Origin: Blattamonas nauphoetae
Lineage: Eukaryota > Preaxostyla > Oxymonadida
DNA length: 64,000 bases
Direction of reading: 5' to 3'
Assembly (NCBI GenBank): GCA_033064195.1
Contig: JARBJD010000008.1
Location: forward strand, 248,001-312,000
Below, piece after piece: positions 20,595 through 31,861 of the stretch. The position numbers were made by a program, and so were the translations under genes. The notes beneath the pieces are model-generated. The model ran no database searches and was not told the DNA's origin. It worked only from the letters and a program-made list of their open reading frames with translations. Within the stretch, counting starts at the first letter, position 1, and each line of letters starts with the position of its first letter.

Positions 20595-21834
20595 ATGTGT
20601 AGCTTTTATGATCACTTTTTAACTTCACATTATTCCTTTGTACACTTCATACACACTCATTTTATCTAAATTTTGTCTCTTTTTTCAAAAGAACACCTCC
20701 ATCACGAGAAATCGCTGTTTAATCTCTCCAACTTTTTTATGGTTCATCTCACGAAGGAGGGCTCCTTTCCTTCTCTTCCTTCTCTTTTAACTTCTCGTTC
20801 CTGTATGTTTGCTCAAACAGTCTTAGGAAAGCGAGCATCATAAACGTTTTCATCACCATTTTGATGACGATCTCATAGAGGTGGAGCTTCGCTCCTTTGT
20901 CAAGATAGTACTCCTCGATCACTCGTATGTTGAACCCAGATGGTATCACATCATTCATAGTATCTTTTCATTCATCATTTACAGTAATAATAGTTTCTTC
21001 ACATCTCTATCTTCCGTCTCTCTCACAGCTCGTCTATCTCTGCCTTCGTCTCGCTCGTTCCTATCTCCCTTTCTAAAATCGTCCGATACATCCTGGAACA
21101 AGTTTATTTTCGTAATCCTTCGTTTTTAACTGCAGGAATCACAAGTTGGACAGGTCACGATCTTCTCCTAAAGATGTCTTCACCCCACCGAGCTCATCCA
21201 AACACTTTCCCTCTACCAGACGCTCCTGTATCGAAGGGAACAACCGCTCATTTCACTGATGACACATTATCTGCTCAGCTTTTTGCTTTGACATTCAATC
21301 GCCTTTCTGATGCGCCTCTAATCTCGATTCTGAACTAAAAGCCAATTTTCCTCATCTAAGTGTGTTCTTTCTTTGATTTTATCAACTTCACTGCTGTTTC
21401 CTTCTTTTGTCTTCCCACCTACACTCATCTCACGATCGAAGGAGTCAGAGAAGCAATAATCACTGCCACAAGACATTGCAGAACTTTCTGGATCGAAATA
21501 TGTGAAATTACTTCGCAATCTGTTCTCACCGCTATTCATATGATTGTCTGGATTGTTCAGTTCGATCATGCTTCTTAGGTCTCTCTCTCCTGAGCGTCTG
21601 CAATTTGTGAACTGTTTGAAAAGAATTTCAATGATTCACACGTTCGGAACATTCACGTGAACGGTGTTTGAATGGACAGATAAGGACAAATATGGTTGGG
21701 CGCGAATCAGAATGCGATGAAACACGAATCTAAGTTGAAGGGGAGGTCATTCTTCAGTCTTTCATTCGTTCATTTATGTTTCTGTCATCATCTCGTTCTC
21801 ATCTTCACAGATTTTGAAGAGGGAACGCACAACT

Positions 21835-23066
21835 CAAAGCGGAGATCTCGAGAACACTAGAACTGAAACAGAAGGTCGATTGGAAGAGTAAATAGCAAAT
21901 CTGGAATTACCTCATCGTGACAACATAGAACGAACCAAATCTTAGCACGAATCCATCGTCAATCTTCAAAAAGAACTAGCATCTGAAAAAGAAGGACTTT
22001 GTGAACGAGAAAAGGAAGATGCGCGTCGAATTCAAAATGAAACGAATGAACAACGAATCCAGAAGGAATTTGGTGTTTTATAAGCGACGGGAAATGGCCT
22101 ATGGACAAATCCAAGTACACTCCGAATTGCGAAGGCTGATCTCGAAAGAGAAGGAGAATGATGGTAGAAAGAGCTCAAAGAAGAACAAAGGAAAAACAAA
22201 CAAGCCGAGAATGAACTCCAGAATGTGCAGATGGGGCAGCTCAGAAGAGACGGGATTCCTCATAATCATCCTCCAAATACTCACATTCAACGTTCAATAT
22301 TTTCTTTCACTCGACAGCCCACTCGTCACATCAACAAATACATCAAACATCTCGCTCATCTCTCTGTCCGCCCTGTTGTCCTTCTACAATTTTCCGCTGA
22401 GCTTGCACTTGATGACGATCGTCCCGAAAGGACAGTCGGGGACAGTCGCCGATCATTCCCGTTCGACTTCATTCAGGTGAACGTTGTGTCGATCCTGGCG
22501 AGCATCTCCCACACCAGTCGAACAAGAACGGGTTTGTGATTCCTTATCTGGTGGAGCAGAAGACGGAGAGTTGGAAAATGACGAGGAGGGAAGTGAGTGT
22601 GTCGAGGAGGGAAGTGAGTGTGTCGAGGAGGGAAGTGAGTGTGTCGAGGAGGGAGGTGAGTGTGTCGAGGAGGGAAGTGAGTGTGTCGAGGAGGGAAGTG
22701 AGTGTGTCGAGGAGGGAAGTGAGTGTGTCGAGGAGGGAAGTGAGTGTGTCGAGGAGGGAGGTGAGTGTGTCGAGGAGGGAAGTGAGTGTGTCGAGGAGGG
22801 AGGTGAGTGTGTCGAGGAGGGAGGTGCGCGAGTGGAGGGCGCGGAGGTTGAGGAGGGGAGGACAAGGTTGGATCGGGAGCAAATCAGCACAATGATGTTC
22901 TGAGCACGCCAGTTGTGTCGAGAGCGATGACACAGCAAGTGAACGCAATGAATGAGCTGACGATCGCTGAAACGAGAAAGCGAGCAACAGCAGCCATCAC
23001 TCCACAAAATAAACGGCCAGTGACTCCAGACACCACACGAACACCACGTCCCGTTGAGGTAAAATA
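21835..23066 (+). pseudogene. Decayed coiled-coil gene
   Basis: From about 21950 the plus strand encodes Glu/Lys/Arg-rich heptad-like sequence (NLQKELASEKEGLCEREKED, then KELKEEQRKNKQAENEL) broken by stop codons and frame changes. The style is like the gene C coiled coil, but no clear homology could be fixed by eye. A 21-bp minisatellite interrupts it at 22583. A further open segment ends at 23066 (ITPQNKRPVTPDTTRTPRP then TAG) and could be the original C terminus. I treat it as a host pseudogene. Confidence 0.4.
22583..22829. repeat. 21-bp minisatellite, 12 units
   Basis: Unit GAGGAGGGAAGTGAGTGTG plus TC, starting at 22583 and every 21 bp to 22814, with A/G variation at one position (GGAAG/GGAGG). 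As a multiple of three it reads as EEGSECV or REVSVSR on the plus strand and as Ser/Thr/Pro-rich peptides on the minus strand. These are properties of the repeat, not evidence of a gene. Confidence 0.9.
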
Positions 23067-23850
23067 GCGAGGAAGTGTCGTGATTGAGTGGTACGGAGTT
23101 AAATGCACTTGAATTTGATCATTTCAAGATTCAGTCTGATTGAGATCTCAATTCACACAAAAACGATGAAATGAAGGTTAAACTGAGATTCTAAACTATA
23201 ATAATCCCAATTGTTGATTCATTGTGTTGAAGTGGAAACAAGTTGTTGATCCGACCCAAAGTGAAAGGCAGAAAAAGGGACTGACAACTGACACGGCTTT
23301 TTGCCGTGTCACTCATGTATAATGAGAACATCTGTTTGGCATAATTTCGATTAGGCGTGGGCAACAGTCAGATAAAAGTCATCGAGTCCAGTCACCAAAA
23401 CAAAACGAGTCAGTGACTCACCCCATAAGTCCAAAATATGAGGAATCCAGACCCAAAAAGTCCCTATTCCAATCGAACATCACAGCAGTATTGATCATCA
23501 CCTCAGTATCCTGGTTTCATCCTCTCAAAAACTCGTTTACAATCGATCGTTTCTCTCTATTGTTTTTTCGGTTAATCTTTCACATTTCATACTATTTTTA
23601 TGAAATAAACACATTTTCAGATGAATCAAACGAATTTATGCACATGTCATCACATCACCCCATACTTTTGTGGAGAGTCACTTTGAGTCACTGGTCCGCC
23701 CATGTAATCACGCAAATAGTCACCGGACTGACTGGACTGACCGATCTTCTTTTCAATTGAGACTCGACATGCTAATCGATGAGGTTTGGATTGTTATTGT
23801 TCATCTCTTATTTCTCTATTTGACCAAAGGAAATTGATTTTGACGCTCAG

Positions 23851-26309
23851 ATGCAGCGCACACCACCGCCGATGATGGCTGAGGAAAATAAGGGTATCAC
23901 CATTTTTGGGTGCTCAGGTGTGACAGATATTGATTCTTCATTACTCTTTTTCCAGAAATTTCTATCGTACCACTTCCAAAACATCCCGGAAAATATGCCA
24001 CTGAAGTTGTGCGGGGAAAGGAAGAAACTCCACTTTCTAAAAGGCCATATGCCAGATACACCGGTTGTAACAAATCAGGAGGAGATCGATCCAGTCATCG
24101 AAAGTTAATCTGTCTCAATTCTGATGGATCCACAATCTGCGGAAGTCTCTTCGAAAACTCGTAGCCAAAGTTTCACAAGCACAGCTGTAGTTTTCCTGTT
24201 CGTGGTGGAATACAATCGATGATGCAAAATCATCCTATGAAGTCTATTACTCTTTCACGACAGCGTGAAGTTCAGTCCGTGAGTTCATCAAAGACAGAGA
24301 TTGAGAAAGCATTTTTACGGATGGTCGCCTCAACAAAACTCTCTTTCAACCAAGCTTCAAGTCCTGCCATGAAGACCTTTGTTCAGACCGTCATTCACGA
24401 AAGCCGGCAATTCCCGACAAAGCCACCGAAAGAACTCTTTGACGTGCCTAATCGAAAAACAATTGCGAAAAAAATGATTCAGGAGAGTGATTCACTCCTC
24501 GCTGAGTTTTTCCATCATCTTCCGACTCGAGTGTGTCTCAGTGTCGATGGTGGTACACTTGGCCACACAGGCTACAACATTTACTGCGCCACTAATCCAA
24601 TCGAAATGGTGCAGCCTCTTCTATGGACAATAAGAGCGGAAGGGAAAAGTGCTGAGATCTACTCTGCGTCTATTGGCTCAATTGTGCGTGACTTATCGGA
24701 AAAAGGAATAACAGTTACCTCATGCGTCACTGATGGATTTCTGGGATTGGTTTCTGGGATGAGAATGGCAACCATGCATGGCCTGAAACAAATCGCATTT
24801 CACTGGCCATGCATGGCACCTCGACTGAACAACGCTCTTTCGAAGACTGTGGCGATGCACACAATATCAGTTTCTACATTCGAACAGGTGAGAACAGTGT
24901 GCCGATCATCTCACACAAATCTACGCAACCATTTTAACCACCGCGCCCCACAATTCGTTGAAACTCGATGGGCGTCTCTTACACCACTTCTTCATTGGAT
25001 TGTCAAGAAAAAAGACCTTTTCAATCAACTCCCTCCATTTCAACGCGACGGCCTTTCGTTTGCAGATGTCGTACAAATGTACAACTTGGTCATTCCCATC
25101 TTTCGAGCAATTTCATTTTTCGAAAGCGATTCAACATCGCTCGTGAGTGTTTTTCCAGTCCTGGTGCAGCTGTTTGAACACTATCACAAACTCTCCTTGT
25201 CAGTGCAAGTATCGACAACAGTCTGGAAACCTGTCATTCTGTCTATGATGGAGAATCTTTATAGTTACACTTTCAACACAGAAGCCGGAACTATTGCGGC
25301 ACTTGCCTATATTCACACACTTGAAGGCCGAAAAGCATTTGTGAACAACACATTTTGTATTTATGAAAGGATGGAACCAGAAGCAAAATCGACTCCAAGG
25401 CGAATGACAACTATTGTCCCACGTGATGTTAACACTGGCGACTATGTCGCTGAATCGACTCAGACACTCAACGTCTCCTCCCGTCTTTCCCATGAGAGTC
25501 ATGTTATTCCAACACCTCCTGCACTTGTCACACAAATCTCCACTCATCGCCATCATCGAAAGTCGCATGAGACATTTGATCAGTTGTTAGATAGCATCGT
25601 CGATGACGAGCTGAGTGATATTGACGATGGTGAGATGACTAGTGAACCAATCGCAACACCGTATCTTGACCCTCCGCCACAATCATCGTTGTTAATTGGA
25701 GCGCTTAATCAATCACGAAGGGATGAGATTCAAGCTGGAATTGAAGCAGTCGGGAATGATGATGAAATATCTGTTCTGAGCTCAGCCAGAGGAGATATTG
25801 CTCTTCCTCTTTTCAGGACATTCGATCACGAAGACAAATGGCATTTACTCAATGAGATTGATTGGAAAACAATACTCCCAATCGCAATGTGCAATCTGCT
25901 CGAAGCTGTTTATCCACAGCTGGATGCAACGAGTATAAACTCCATTGTTCGTGTCTTCAACTATTGGTCATCGTCGACAAACTCTTTTGGAGGGGATGTG
26001 CTGCGTCACGATGGATTGTATCCTTTCTGGAGATCAATGGTGGATGAAGAAACACAGATTGGTTTGTCCTCCAATCTTGTCTGCAGTCTTTTCTGCACTA
26101 GTCCGACGGAAGCAAGCTGCGAGAGAGAAATCTCTGCACTTCGACGTTTCGTTGGTAATCGACGGTTCAATCTCAGTGAGACAACATTGCTCGCATTAAC
26201 AAGAGTTAGTATCAGTCAACAGATTGTACAAGATGAAAAAGGCGAGGACTACAATGAGGAACAACTTCAGAAGGTTCCTGTCAGACAATGGTTGGGTTCC
26301 GGAGTATGA
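23851..26309 (+). CDS. hAT-family transposase, one intron, one in-frame TAG
   Basis: Exon 1 23851-23893 (MQRTPPPMMAEENK), intron 23894-23955 (62 nt, GTATCA...TTCCAG), exon 2 23956-26309. Exon 2 begins EISIVPLPKHPGKY and encodes a Cys/His-rich, probably zinc-binding, N-terminal domain (YTGCNKSGGD, HKHSCSFP) interrupted by a TAG at 24162-24164. From the ATG at 24219 the frame is open for 696 codons: an RNase H-like catalytic core (CLSVDGGTLGHTGYN, SCVTDGFLGL, FHWPCMAPRLNNAL) and the C-terminal hAT dimerisation region (EASCEREISALRRFVGNRRF). The enzyme cuts and pastes the element by recognising its TIRs in the nucleus. The TAG may inactivate it, or translation may start at 24219 without the zinc-binding domain. 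Confidence 0.85.
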
Positions 26310-26452
26310 GACATTGATTGACTCATAAAAAAGTGAGAAGGATGCAAGAAGAAAGTTGACAGGACTCAAAGTGTCGTTCTCGCCGATGCCCACGATTTAA
26401 TTCTCTTGTTTCTTGGCTTCTCCAGGTGTCTTGAGTAACACTTCACACTTTA

Positions 26453-26928
26453 TAGTACCCGGATAAACCCGTTAAGTCGGATAAACCCGTTACCAACATA
26501 CCCCACTTCATATTGATCCTTTAATTCTGACGACTGATATGTTGTGTGGAAAAGAAAGTAATCGGTAGAATTCTGAAATGATTGGTCTCTTGGTTAGATG
26601 TTTGATCGAGGTCGATGGGTCATTTCAAATCGATGAATGACCAGCCACGACACCCTGCATGTGATGCTGAGTACAAAGAGGTTGCATCTCACTGTACCAT
26701 CCCTTGGACGCCTGGGAAGACATTGGCTAAGTTCCGAGCACATTTCGACTTACATTTTTCTCATTCCATTTCACAATCATTCTTTCAACAGTAACTCCTA
26801 TTTTAAAAATAATGAAGAGAGTAATGAACGGGAAGTGGAAGGATAATTTTAGTGAAGAGGGGGGACTGCTATGCTCATGTGGAATGGTTAACGGGTTTAT
26901 CCGCTCTAACGGGTTTGTCCGGGTACTA
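26453..26928. mobile_element. 476-bp MITE, copy 1
   Basis: Ends TAGTACCCGG...CCGGGTACTA with TSD TTA on both sides. Each end carries two AAACCCG boxes 18 bp apart (positions 13 and 31 from the terminus). It is nearly identical to 34441-34916 but in the opposite orientation, and has the same length. A 3-bp TTA duplication is typical of PIF/Harbinger MITEs, although the box layout also links it to the pogo-like element in this window. It has no coding capacity. Confidence 0.9.
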
Positions 26929-27106
26929 TTATCTGTCATTTTTCTGAACAAAACACGCGACGGAGAAAACAATCGTGTAAAAAGAAGTGAACAAAACCCA
27001 CAATTACTAGACCAGTGGCAATTCGACATCGACAGAACCCAATCGATACGTCACAAATGTGCGAGAGTGAATCAGACCAGTTAGAAGAGCTTCTCACAGT
27101 CTGACC

Positions 27107-29440
27107 ATCTGTCTCGTGTTGCGCATCGTCGATATCTCCCCATCCGTCTCGTGTTGCGCATCGTCGCTACAATTGTTGGACAATTTTGGGAAATTGGAAA
27201 ATGCCGGAAAGATGACGAAAAAAATACGAACCTTTCCTCCAGCTCCAAATCATGTCATGTCACAGTACGACCCTTCCATTCGTCGCGATGTTGAGAGTTC
27301 TCTGTGAGAACGACAGACCATCAGCTGTTGATCCCACGCCGGAATATGTGTTGGACTGTCAGACCTACCGAATTGATCCCTCAATCAGATGTTTTTGGGA
27401 TAGAGCGTGCTGATGACGAGATGGAGAAGAACGAAGTAGATGGGAGTACTCCGTTTTGTGGAGGGAAGTTGCTGTTGAGAGTGGACATCAATCGGCTTCA
27501 GAACGCGCAAGGGATCAACAAAGTTTCCAAACTTTCAAAATTGTCCAACAACTGTATCTCCCCATCCGTCTCGTGTTGCGCATCGTCGCTATCTCCCCTT
27601 CCGTCTCGTGTTGCGCATCGTCGCTATCTCCCCATCCATCTCGTGTTGCGCATCGTCGCTATCTCCCCTTCCGTCTCGTGTTGCGCATCGTCGCTATCTC
27701 CCCATCCATCTCGTGTTGCGCATCGTCGCTATCTCCCCTTCCGTCTCGTGTTGCGCATCGTCGCTATCTCCCCATCCATCTCGTGTTGCGCATCGTCGCT
27801 ATCTCCCCTTCCGTCTCGTGTTGCGCATCGTCGCTATCTCCCCTTCCGTCTCGTGTTGCGCATCGTCGCTATCTCCCCATCCATCTCGTGTTGCGCATCG
27901 TCGCTATCTCCCCTTCCGTCTCGTGTTGCGCATCGTCGCTATCTCCCCATCCATCTCGTGTTGCGCATCGTCGCTATCTCCCCTTCCGTCTCGTGTTGCG
28001 CATCGTCGCTATCTCCCCATCCATCTCGTGTTGCGCATCGTCGCAATCTCCCCATCCATTTCGTGTTGCGCATCGTCGCTATCTCCCCATCCATCTCGTG
28101 TTGCGCATCGTCGCGGTCTCCCCATCTACCTCGTGTTGCGCATCGTCGCTATCTCCCCATCCATCTCGTGTTGCGCATCGTCGCTATCTCCCCTTCCGTC
28201 TCGTGTTGCGCATCGTCGCTATCTCCCCTTCCGTCTCGTGTTGCGCATCGTCGCTATCTCCCCATCCATCTCGTGTTGCGCATCGTCGCTATCTCCCCTT
28301 CCGTCTCGTGTTGCGCATCGTCGCTATCTCCCCTTCCGTCTCGTGTTGCGCATCGTCGCTATCTCCCCATCCATCTCGTGTTGCGCATCGTCGCTATCTC
28401 CCCTTCCGTCTCGTGTTGCGCATCGTCGCTATCTCCCCATCCATCTCGTGTTGCGCATCGTCGCTATCTCCCCTTCCGTCTCGTGTTGCGCATCGTCGCT
28501 ATCTCCCCATCCATCTCGTGTTGCGCATCGTCGCAATCTCCCCATCCATTTCGTGTTGCGCATCGTCGCTATCTCCCCATCCATCTCGTGTTGCGCATCG
28601 TCGCGGTCTCCCCATCTACCTCGTGTTGCGCATCGTCGCTATCTCCCCATCCATTTCGTGTTGCGCATCGTCGCTATCTCCCCATCCATCTCGTGTTGCG
28701 CATCGTCGCGATCTCCCCATCCATCTCGTGTTGCGCATCGTCGCGATCTCCCCATCCATCTCGTGTTGCGCATCGTCGCAATCTCTCCATCCATCTCGTG
28801 TTGGGCATCGTCGCTATCTCCCCATCCATCTCGTGTTGCGCATCGTCGCGATCTCCCCATCCATCTCGTGTTGCGCATCGTCGCGATCACCCCTTCCGTC
28901 TCGTGTTGCGCATCGTCGCTATCTCCCCATCCATCTCGTGTTGCGCATCGTCGCTATCTCCCCATCCATCTCGTGTTGCGCATCGTCGCGATCTCCCCAT
29001 CCATCTCGTGTTGCGCATCGTCGCTATCTCCCCTTCCGTCACGTGTTGCGCATCGTCGCGGTCTCCCCATCTACCTCGTGTTGCGCATCGTCGCTATCTC
29101 CCCTTCCGTCTCGTGTTGCGCATCGTCGCGATCTCCCCATCTACCTCGTGTTGCGCATCGTCGCTATCTCCCCTTCCGTCTCGTGTTGCGCATCGTCGCG
29201 ATCTCCCCATCTACCTCGTGTTGCGCATCGTCGCTATCTCCCCTTCCGTCTCGTGTTGCGCATCGTCGCGATCTCCCCATCTACCTCGTGTTGCGCATCG
29301 TCGCTATCTCCCCTTCCGTCTCGTGTTGCGCATCGTCGCTATCTCCCCTTCCGTCTCGTGTTGCGCATCGTCGCTATCTCCCCTTCCGTCTCGTGTTGCG
29401 CATCGTCGCGATCTCCCCTTCCGTCTCTTGTTGTGTTTTG
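27107..29440. repeat. 35-bp minisatellite, about 55 units
   Basis: The core TCGTGTTGCGCATCGTCG recurs every 35 bp from 27114, with 53 units in exact register between 27571 and 29391 plus degenerate edge units. A 385-bp MITE separates the first two units from the rest; removing it and one TA restores the 35-bp period exactly. Variants (CCATCCAT, CCTTCCGT, CCATCTAC; GCTATC/GCGATC/GCGGTC) form higher-order repeats: a 490-bp (14-unit) block is duplicated (marker GCAATCTCC at 28043 and 28533) and a 70-bp dimer dominates after 29050. The unit has no plus-strand stop in any frame, so three 2-kb open frames overlap here; I do not regard them as genes. Confidence 0.92.
27170..27554. mobile_element. 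385-bp Tc1/mariner-type MITE inside the minisatellite
   Basis: Inverted ends CAATTGTTGGACAATTTTG (left) and CAGTTGTTGGACAATTTTG (reverse complement of right), flanked by TA on both sides. Excision of the element plus one TA rejoins minisatellite units with perfect 35-bp spacing. The interior has no intact ORF. Confidence 0.85.
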
Positions 29441-29881
29441 GTATCTTTGCTTGTATGCTCTTTCGTAATAAGTTCAGAAAATGGAATTCAACGATCATCT
29501 CTCGTCAACACCTATTTCGACTTCCTGAATAAATGTTTCAAGAACGGCGAACATACGAGCATTTTCCTCGTGAGACACAGAATGATGTCTCTTCTCACGT
29601 CAACGATCATTGAGCGCGAGATGAAGTGGATGAAAAGGGACTATCAAAGTTGACACAATCGACATCAAACCATAATTCATAATTTTAGAACCTCCCGACA
29701 TGACCAGCGTTTTTGGAGAAGCATCATCGTTGAATGAACATTTTCTGACAATAATTTAGGAAAAAGTCCCCGGAAAACGATGAGATCACTCACCATCAGG
29801 AGAAGTCAAGAAAACATGGGCCAAAACGAGTCAGTCCAAAAATCTTGAGTCAGGTGACTGGTGCCCATGCCTAATTTCGAT

Positions 29882-30075
29882 GATAGTGTCGTGATCGTCG
29901 CAACCAATACCAAACTCGGTTGATCCTGACTGATGCGGGCGATTGGTGAACACTATCACTTCACCTTTTCGCTTTCTCGGTTCATTTTACCCTTTTATCC
30001 GTCATTTCATCCTAATTTTTCAACAACTTTTGTTTGATCATTGTTTTCGGTGAAGTGACATAAAGGAACAGCCTA
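29882..30075. other. Short unannotated spacer
   Basis: A/T-rich sequence between the hAT right-hand duplication and the next TIR element; nothing recognised. Confidence 0.4.
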
Positions 30076-31386
30076 CCGGGTGTCCCATTAATCTTGGAAA
30101 ATTGAATTCTTGGAATCAACTTCATGTTTTAACGTTCTTCATTTTTCTCACATAATCCTCTGAGCAACTGTCACGGTGAAAATGAACATGAAGAGAATTG
30201 GTTCAATGTGAAGTGAGAACAGAGCAATCCAAAAACAGAAAATTTTCCCCAACAATCATTATGAATGACACTGGCAGCTTTGTTAAACCACAAAACTTTC
30301 GGACAGTGAGAAGCAAGATACTGAAGATTTATGGCATGTAGAGCGTTTGGCAAATGGCTAGCTGGTCCACAAGAGCGAACAGGAAACCGTCCATATCATG
30401 AAAAGTGGAGACAAACAACAACGTCAAGGCTGTCCAATGAAGAGAAAACAGTCTGAATGAATGCATTTTTGAAATAAAAAGGAAGATGACGATACCTGTC
30501 TATTCTGGAAGTGACGTCCAAAACGAAGGCGTGAGAGATCCAAAAATCGACGTCATCTCACGTTTAAGTTGATGTCAAGTGAACAGTTCGCGATCTGAAA
30601 GATGAGATCTTGTTGTGGCTGAATATATCGCGATCAATGCAGGGCTTGGAGATCGGGTGTTCGATTGATGTGGATTGGCCCTGATCGGACATCTGGTGAA
30701 GATAAAGAGAATATACAAGAGAAAAAATGAGTGAGAGATACAGACTATTTTGAGATTTGGACGGATGACGTCATCGATTCACATCGCCAGCGAGTAGAAT
30801 CGTGTTTTGGGGGGTTTTGGCACATGACACTCATTGTCACGTTCCGCTGCTTCAAATGAATGCGTCCCACTGTTCGATTCGTTCTTGACACGTACAATAG
30901 GTCACACGAGAGACGACTGTCAAAAAGTGGAATTATGATGATCGCAAAGAAGTGGTGGCAGACTGTATCATATCTGGGCTTCAATATATTGCAGAAACAG
31001 AGAGAATGACAGGCGAAGATGAATGTATCATGAATGGAAGATTTGGATGGCGAAGGATTTGTGATAAACGGTTTTTGGATTGACCAATCAGAGATGAAGA
31101 TGAATAACTGGAATGATTCAGAAAAGAGATATAATACCGAGTGCATCACAAAGTAAAGGCAAACCAGTCACAAAGAATCTCTCAAGAAATCAGCCTCACA
31201 ATGTTAGAGATGGCTGCTGTCGTGATCGGGAGTGCGTGGGCAAGGGTTTGGCAATGTCCCTCATGGTTCCTTTATTCATCCAAAAGGTGACAAGTGAGCT
31301 GATGACTTCATGCCACAATATGATTTGCTCCAAAACAGCGTCATTCTTCCGCAATTCGGAAAAACCAAGACTTATGGGACACCCGG
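30076..31386. mobile_element. Tc1/mariner-like TIR element, 1.3 kb, no intact transposase
   Basis: Ends CCGGGTGTCCCATTAATCTTGG and the inverted CCGGGTGTCCCATAAGTCTTGG (20 of 22 match), flanked by TA on both sides. GTGTCCCAT-type termini, the TA target and the 1.3-kb length all fit mariner/Tc1 elements. I could not find catalytic-domain motifs on either strand: only short frames (30171-30353 minus, 30745-31149 minus). It is either a decayed autonomous copy or a non-autonomous derivative. Confidence 0.65.
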
Positions 31387-31419
31387 TAACCAACAAAACA
31401 CCCAAATTCAGATCACGCT

Positions 31420-31500
31420 CGACGCTTGCGTGGTTCAATCGGTAGATCGCCCGCTTGTAAAGTTTGAGGACGCGGGTTCAAGACCTACCAGCGTCCTCCA
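31420..31500 (+). tRNA. tRNA-like sequence, probably decayed
   Basis: It has an A box (TGGTTCAATCGG, 31431-31442), a B box (GGTTCAAGACC, 31475-31485), a pairable 6-bp outer stem (GACGCT / AGCGTC), a TCCA tail and a T7 pol III terminator at 31501. The loop CTTGTAA would give anticodon UGU (Thr); shifting by one gives GUA (Tyr). The anticodon stem pairs poorly and there are about four extra nucleotides between the outer stem and the D arm. I think it is a tRNA pseudogene or tRNA-derived sequence rather than a working tRNA. Confidence 0.35.
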
Positions 31501-31861
31501 TTTTTTTCTCAACTTAGAATTTTTTGGCCCACCAACTCGACATTTGCCGATTTACCTCCTCTTTTGCTCTGAGCCAAGATTTCTCGTACATGAGGACTTA
31601 TATCAATTTTCGTCTCTGTTCACTATCATTTATCCACACCTTTTGAGTTTTGACAGCTCCCTTCGGTGCTTGTTCGTCTCTCTCCTCTCTTCTGACGACC
31701 AACCCCAACAGCGACGTCACTGATCAAACATCGCCGATCTCAGGATTCGAAAACTGGGTTTTCGGACAGAATGGTCTACTCGGAAAACGAATGGACCAGA
31801 AAGGACAGTATAGAAGGAGGGATTACCCATTTCACGTCCTTTCCGTCGATCAGTTTTACAG

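Larger units (their letters stand above)
18987..23343. other. Inter-unit region with no intact gene recognised
   Basis: A/T-rich sequence between the hAT-like element and the first autonomous hAT. Short frames are present but none has convincing coding character or introns. One stretch near 21131-21340 (after an AG acceptor-like ...TAACTGCAG) stays open for about 70 codons and could be an orphan exon. Individually described items here are a hairpin, short TGTCAGTGACATG-type repeats, a decayed coiled-coil gene and a 21-bp minisatellite. Confidence 0.4.
23352..29873 (+). mobile_element. hAT transposon, 6.5 kb, with transposase and expanded minisatellite
   Basis: Termini TAGGCGTGGGCAACAGTCA (left) and its inverted relative TAGGCATGGGCACCAGTCA (right), with further shared subterminal AAAACGAGTCAGT. 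A perfect 8-bp target duplication ATTTCGAT flanks it (23344-23351, 29874-29881). It contains a hAT transposase gene (23851-26309), a 476-bp MITE (26453-26928), and a 2.3-kb minisatellite (27107-29440) that itself contains a 385-bp MITE. Only about 3 kb is the element's own unique sequence. The few mismatches between its ends and the intact TSD suggest a young insertion. Confidence 0.9.

Noticed and set aside
22453-23007. Pro/Ser/His-rich minus ORFs of 130-184 codons
   Set aside because: Translations of the 21-bp minisatellite.
27107-29440. CRISPR-like array
   Set aside because: There are no unique spacers; the 35-bp units are contiguous, and the context is a eukaryotic transposon.
27304-29653. 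Three plus-strand ORFs of 670-742 codons
   Set aside because: They are produced entirely by a stop-free 35-bp minisatellite; all three frames are equally open and units vary without codon bias.
30745-31149. 134-codon minus ORF in the mariner-like element as its transposase
   Set aside because: It has no DD(D/E) or HTH features and a His/Ser/Phe-rich random composition.
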